Source: Hyperoplus lanceolatus (taxonomy: Eukaryota; Chordata; Actinopteri; Uranoscopiformes; Ammodytidae). Taken from it: DNA of 64,000 nt. The DNA lies in NCBI GenBank assembly GCA_026929865.2, contig CM049396.1:22820001-22884000 (forward strand). The letters are read 5' to 3'. Positions 59,665-64,000 of the stretch are shown here, piece by piece (positions within the stretch are counted from its first letter, which is position 1; each line of letters opens with the position of its first letter). The notes below the pieces were generated by a model. That model saw nothing but the letters and a program-made list of their open reading frames with translations. It had not been told where the DNA came from and ran no database searches. Both the position numbers and the translations under genes were made by a program.

Positions 59665-62529
59665 GATGGAGCGCGCTTTAGTTTATAGTTTTGCTTGTTT
59701 ACACAGAGTGATCATCACTGACTTTATAAGCCTGACTATCTCTGACCCGCTGTCTAGATGGCGAGCGTGTCAGACGTTTTTTTACTTGCATGTCTTGCAC
59801 GGAAACGCTTTCATTTGAATCTCTGCCACTGTACGGGCTCGTGCCTAAGACACAACGCGACCTGAATTGTGAGCCTCATGCTCAGCGGGCGGGTTTTGGG
59901 TCAGAACCTTGGGGGAGCGGGCGGTTGTGGACACAAGTATTTGGAGCGGGCGGGTGTGGGTTGAATAAATCAGGCCCGCACCGACAGTTCTTACTTACCC
60001 ATCTTTACTACAGCATTACTACAACTAGCCAAGCAGAATCAATATACCGTGGTGCTTAAACGTATAAACCCACTTTGGTTTTTGTTTATGCCATATACCG
60101 TTTATTTTACATAACTCTCTTCTATGGTGTTTGACATGATGTGACACATTATAGCCATATATTGGCCTGACATGATGAAGCCAGTGTTTTGCTTTTTTAT
60201 TCTGTTTTGACTGTATGGGGTTTCTGATTTCTTATATCCTAATATGATTCCTGGTAGCTTCCATTGTTATGGTGACAAAACAGTCTTAGCCCAACCAATG
60301 AGAAAAAAAAACAAGCGAAAAATAACAAGAAGTGCAAGCACCCACACAGCAAAAACACAGCCATGAAACAACATCAGTGCAATAACTATCTTGTCCAATT
60401 TGTGTTAATGCCTTCACAAAACTCTCTGAACCAGGCTGAATAAAACAATTATGTGTTACATTGGGACGAACCATGTCTCACTCCAGTAGCACAATCACAG
60501 GCCTTTACCACATTTACAATGTGGCTGAAAGCAATGTGACTGCTGCAGAGAGAGCCAGCTGAGAACACTGCTGGAGCAAAGCTGGGATCAGACAGAGGCA
60601 CCGGCCAACTGTTCAGGCAGCAACATATTCAACACAGCTCAGTCTGCACTGGCTGGAGATGATGGCACCAAATATCAACAAATGAAACAAACATCTGGCA
60701 GCAAAGTAACAAATGCAGGCTATATTTTACAAAGGGCGTTGGCCGAGTGTTGTATCATCATTGGATAACTCTAGCAGCGATGTGGCTGGTGTCATGCTGG
60801 GTCCTGGAAGCGAAGTGTGGCCATATTCAGCTGCCTGAATGCATCAGGACCCAACTGGGGGTGAAGGACAGACAATCCAGAACAAAGGCCAGAGTTGCTA
60901 TAATGGCCGGGGGAGTGAGCAGGCCACAGCAGGGCCGGCATGACACACAATCTAACATGTGAAACATTTGCTTCAGGTAAAACCAGCCTGTTACCTAGAG
61001 GAGGAAATAAGGAAGGACTGAGCAGAAAAACTGCAGCATGTTCAGGCTTGACTACCCCTTTCTGACCGGCTTCTGTTTCCCTTTCCACCCACCCCCAAGT
61101 CAAATTGAACGGAGTCTGCATCAATGGAATCCATTAACTCTCATCAGAAGAAAAAACCCACAAAGACCAAAGCAAATTTAAAAGGAATTTGTTGTGCATC
61201 TGATTGAGATTAACATGTTATATTTAAAGAGCTTTAGAGAGAAGGACTCTTCCCTGTATGTCATGAATATTCCCAAATGTGGGGAGGAAATGTTTTCCAA
61301 ATAGCAGAGTAGCAGAGGCAGCGAGCCCAGAAGAGCCACCTTGTTAGATAAGTTCCAGCTCTGGCATGACATAAAGCAGACACAGCCTCCGTCTCCCCCA
61401 ACACGTGACCTCACTGCATGAACACATTTACATGACATTTCTATTTCCTCTTTTGGTCCACAGTCGTATCAGCGACACAAGGACTAGCCCTGGCTTCACT
61501 AGCAGCAACATTTGAAGCACTCTTAATGCCAGACTGCCCAATGCTAGATTTCAAGGTGTCACTCAAAGAGAAAAACACATAGGAGTGGCAGCCATTTTGG
61601 ACTGCTGTGGGGCTTTAACTGTCCCACTCTGTCATGATTCTAGCTGGGTTGTCCACTGTTTCACCTTCATAAAATGCATACAACAAAACCTTAAACGTTG
61701 AGGAAATTAAACCATAATTATCAGCATAGTATGTGGGTGGAGTGTGTGTGTGTGTGTGTGTGTGGAGAATCAAACCACTGCCAAGCTTTATTGAGGAAAA
61801 AACCTAGGTTCAAAGGGTTCAGAGACGGTGCTCTATTTTAAGACCAACCTGTTTTAAAGCATGAGTGAATAGGAACGGATGAAGTAAAAAACAAAAATAC
61901 AACTCCCGCCTCACTCGTCTCAACAGGAACCTTCTGCCCAAGGTGACTGAGCAAGGAAATGGTGAACAGGAAAAACCTGGCAGCAGCCATTCCTTTGCTC
62001 TTTTGTTTGTAGTCGTGCTGCTGCTACGTGTTACAGAATAGGGCAACTGTGGAGGGCTGGTGTCGAATGGCTTGACTTTGGTGCAAAAGCTCTCTGGGGT
62101 TGTTTTTTCTTCTGCCCTACTCTCTCTCCCCACCTGACAACACCCTCTCTGAGCAAACATACTTTGGAAAGGACTTGTGGATTTTGCAAACTTGGTTTCC
62201 CCCTCACACAGAGCATTTGGGTATTTTAATGAACCTTATTTGGTGTCCTTTTTATTCCTGCTTTTAGTTCCATGACAGAAAGAGACCAGTGTAAGGGGCT
62301 AATGTGGGGAAGCCTAAAATGGCTGCCTGCAGTTCAAAAGGTGGAGAGCCAGATACTACTAATACTGGGGAGCTGTCTTCGTGCTTTATGCTTGGCCAAG
62401 TATCACAAGAAGAGCAACACAGGCAGCAGCACAGTGAGAGAAGCAGAGGAAAGGAAGGACAGAACATAAGGGTGCAATAAAAGCAGAACAGGAGAGAGAG
62501 ATGATTACGTAGATTGCCTGCCTCACCCC
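59661..62529. other. upstream DNA or setd5 5' intron, no gene recognised
   Basis: Mostly unique sequence without transposon ends. A (TG)n run lies at 61742-61764. No exon could be supported on either strand. Confidence 0.45.
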
Positions 62530-62770
62530 CCTTTCAGCCTTGTTTTTTTTCCTGAGCCTCCTCCTTCTCCATTATTCTCCCAAGAAGCATTGCTTCTCGG
62601 CACAAAACAGAATCACCAGCACGGCCCCTCTGCAACGCCGCTCCCCCAGTGCCGAGGAAATGCTGCGCCCCATTGGAGCAGCTCCAGAGCCCCCTGCACC
62701 AATAGGAAGGCAGTGCTAAGGCAGGCGTCACGGCGACTTGTTTTTAACCCCGTTGTGCAAGACTGCAAGC
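62530..62770 (-). promoter_or_regulatory. candidate setd5 promoter / first non-coding exon
   Basis: A GC-rich, transposon-free block in otherwise AT-rich DNA. Read on the minus strand it has two CCAAT boxes (one inverted as CTATTGG, one as CTCCAATGGGG), CpG-containing sequence, and a possible donor GGGG|gtgagg near 62533. SETD5 in mammals has upstream non-coding exons far from the ATG exon, so the place is plausible. No direct proof in the sequence. Confidence 0.3.
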
Positions 62771-64000
62771 CACAGAATACATGGCAGCAGTTTACAGAGG
62801 GGTAGCAAAATGGACTGATCTAAGCACCACATTACAAGAATGGCTTCTCAATATGTAATACTACACAAGAATTCACAACAATATATCAGTGATTCTTAAG
62901 AACCGGGACAAAAGGCTGTCTTCCATATGTAACTGCTGTTATCTTTAAAAATAAAAATATTTAAAATTGTAGATGTTATTAGGGATTAAGAATAGAATTT
63001 CTGGAGCACAATTATCCCCTTAAATTGAATTTTTATCATTACTATGTCAAATATATGACAAAACAGTGTGTCTACAGAGAGGGTTTCAATCTTTCATATG
63101 CAATAAAACCTATTAAAAAAGTACTTAAATGATTACAAAGTGCTTTTTTCATCAAAAGCAACACTCAATAATCTCTCATATCAATAAAAACTGTTTTTCT
63201 TCAACACATTAAGGTTTTATATGGTTTTAAAGTGGTGGGACACTTTTTTTGACTGACAGTCAAACTACAATTCAGAGACAAAATGCACACGGCTGCTTTT
63301 CACATACATGAATGAATATAATCCTTTTGCTTCCATACAGGTGTACACCCACAATGTTAGCTCGGCTGACTTTAGTCACATAGGCACAACCAACATGGAA
63401 CCCTATTAACATATCAATAGCTACACCTGCCCTCCATGTAATGATACGTTGTCATGAGAATGCAAATGGAAACTAAAAAGCTCAGGTTTTTCCCCCTAGT
63501 CCTATGCCTCACATCAACACCCCCTGCTCCCCCTCTCTTCTCCAACCGTCTGGACCCAGACACAATCCTGTCTTCTTTTGTTGGACATGGGCCAACATCC
63601 TGCTTCACTCCCTCTAGTACAAGCACCACACACACACACACACACACACCAACCAGGGATTACATTCAGTACAGTGTATGTTCCAGACTTCTCACCAATT
63701 CGAATCATGTTTTAAAGGGTGTATCGCCCAACAATTGTAGTTTGTTTGTAACCACTCTGTGAATGAGAAAGGAATACTTTATTTCCTCAGAAAATATGGT
63801 CCAGGCATAATAATGTGTGCACATTCCTCACATCTCCCAACATTTCAGAGGCCCATTTTGGGGAAAGAAGGGCCCACATCCTGAAGACAGAATCCACACA
63901 CATACAAGTTCAGGGTTGTTCTCGAAGGCAGTCCTCTTTCAACAGTTGTTGTAACTCAACACCCCAACACATGTACCTAAATCCAAAACATAATTCCAAC
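62771..64000. other. window end, no gene recognised
   Basis: AT-rich DNA with a (CA)n run at 63627-63649. No coding exon, RNA gene or repeat boundary supported. Confidence 0.45.

Overview
The window is vertebrate nuclear DNA, most probably from a ray-finned (teleost) fish. It shows a single multi-exon gene with GT-AG introns, long CA/GT microsatellites, tRNA-derived SINEs, an L2-type LINE, and many short DNA transposons (Tc1, hAT, piggyBac-like, Harbinger-like) of the kind that fill fish introns. Species cannot be named from the sequence.

The only host gene I can support is setd5 on the minus strand. Coding sequence runs from an ATG at 42654 down to a stop at 21056, in 23 coding exons that join in phase to 4197 nt (1398 codons plus stop). 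The predicted protein follows vertebrate SETD5 from its first residues (MSIVIALGVTTPETSYSDMA) to its last (GPGVRTQSGSF), with a half PHD-like zinc motif, a central SET domain and a long Ser/Pro-rich tail. The ATG exon has a purine-rich (+ strand) 5' UTR with a short uORF and a candidate 3' splice site at 42838, so the gene probably starts further upstream. A GC-rich block with two CCAAT boxes at about 62.53-62.77 kb is a candidate first non-coding exon or promoter. The 3' UTR runs below 21056 to a candidate poly(A) signal at 20112 or 19425.

Layout: 1-19.4 kb lies downstream of setd5 and is intergenic. It holds a SINE, a cluster of TIR elements with GGGGCCT ends (909-2126, 4358-5663, 5665-6967), two hAT copies of one family (7718-8750, 17454-18486), a small hAT (9210-9645), a nearly intact Tc1 element (10124-11755), a MITE (12812-13098), and a TIR element (13431-17188) carrying an L2 LINE that is itself interrupted by a 374-bp element. 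19.4-42.8 kb is setd5, whose introns hold a LINE remnant, nested DNA elements, a piggyBac-like MITE, fold-backs and a (GT)61 tract touching a splice donor. 42.9-64 kb is upstream sequence or 5' intron, with further hAT, Tc1 and Harbinger-like insertions, several of them nested.

The most unusual structure is at 23545-24827. This TIR element, in the last setd5 intron, carries a near-identical copy of a setd5 exon-intron junction (source 27388-27656) in place of its own sub-terminal sequence, which amounts to host-gene capture by a DNA transposon within the same gene.
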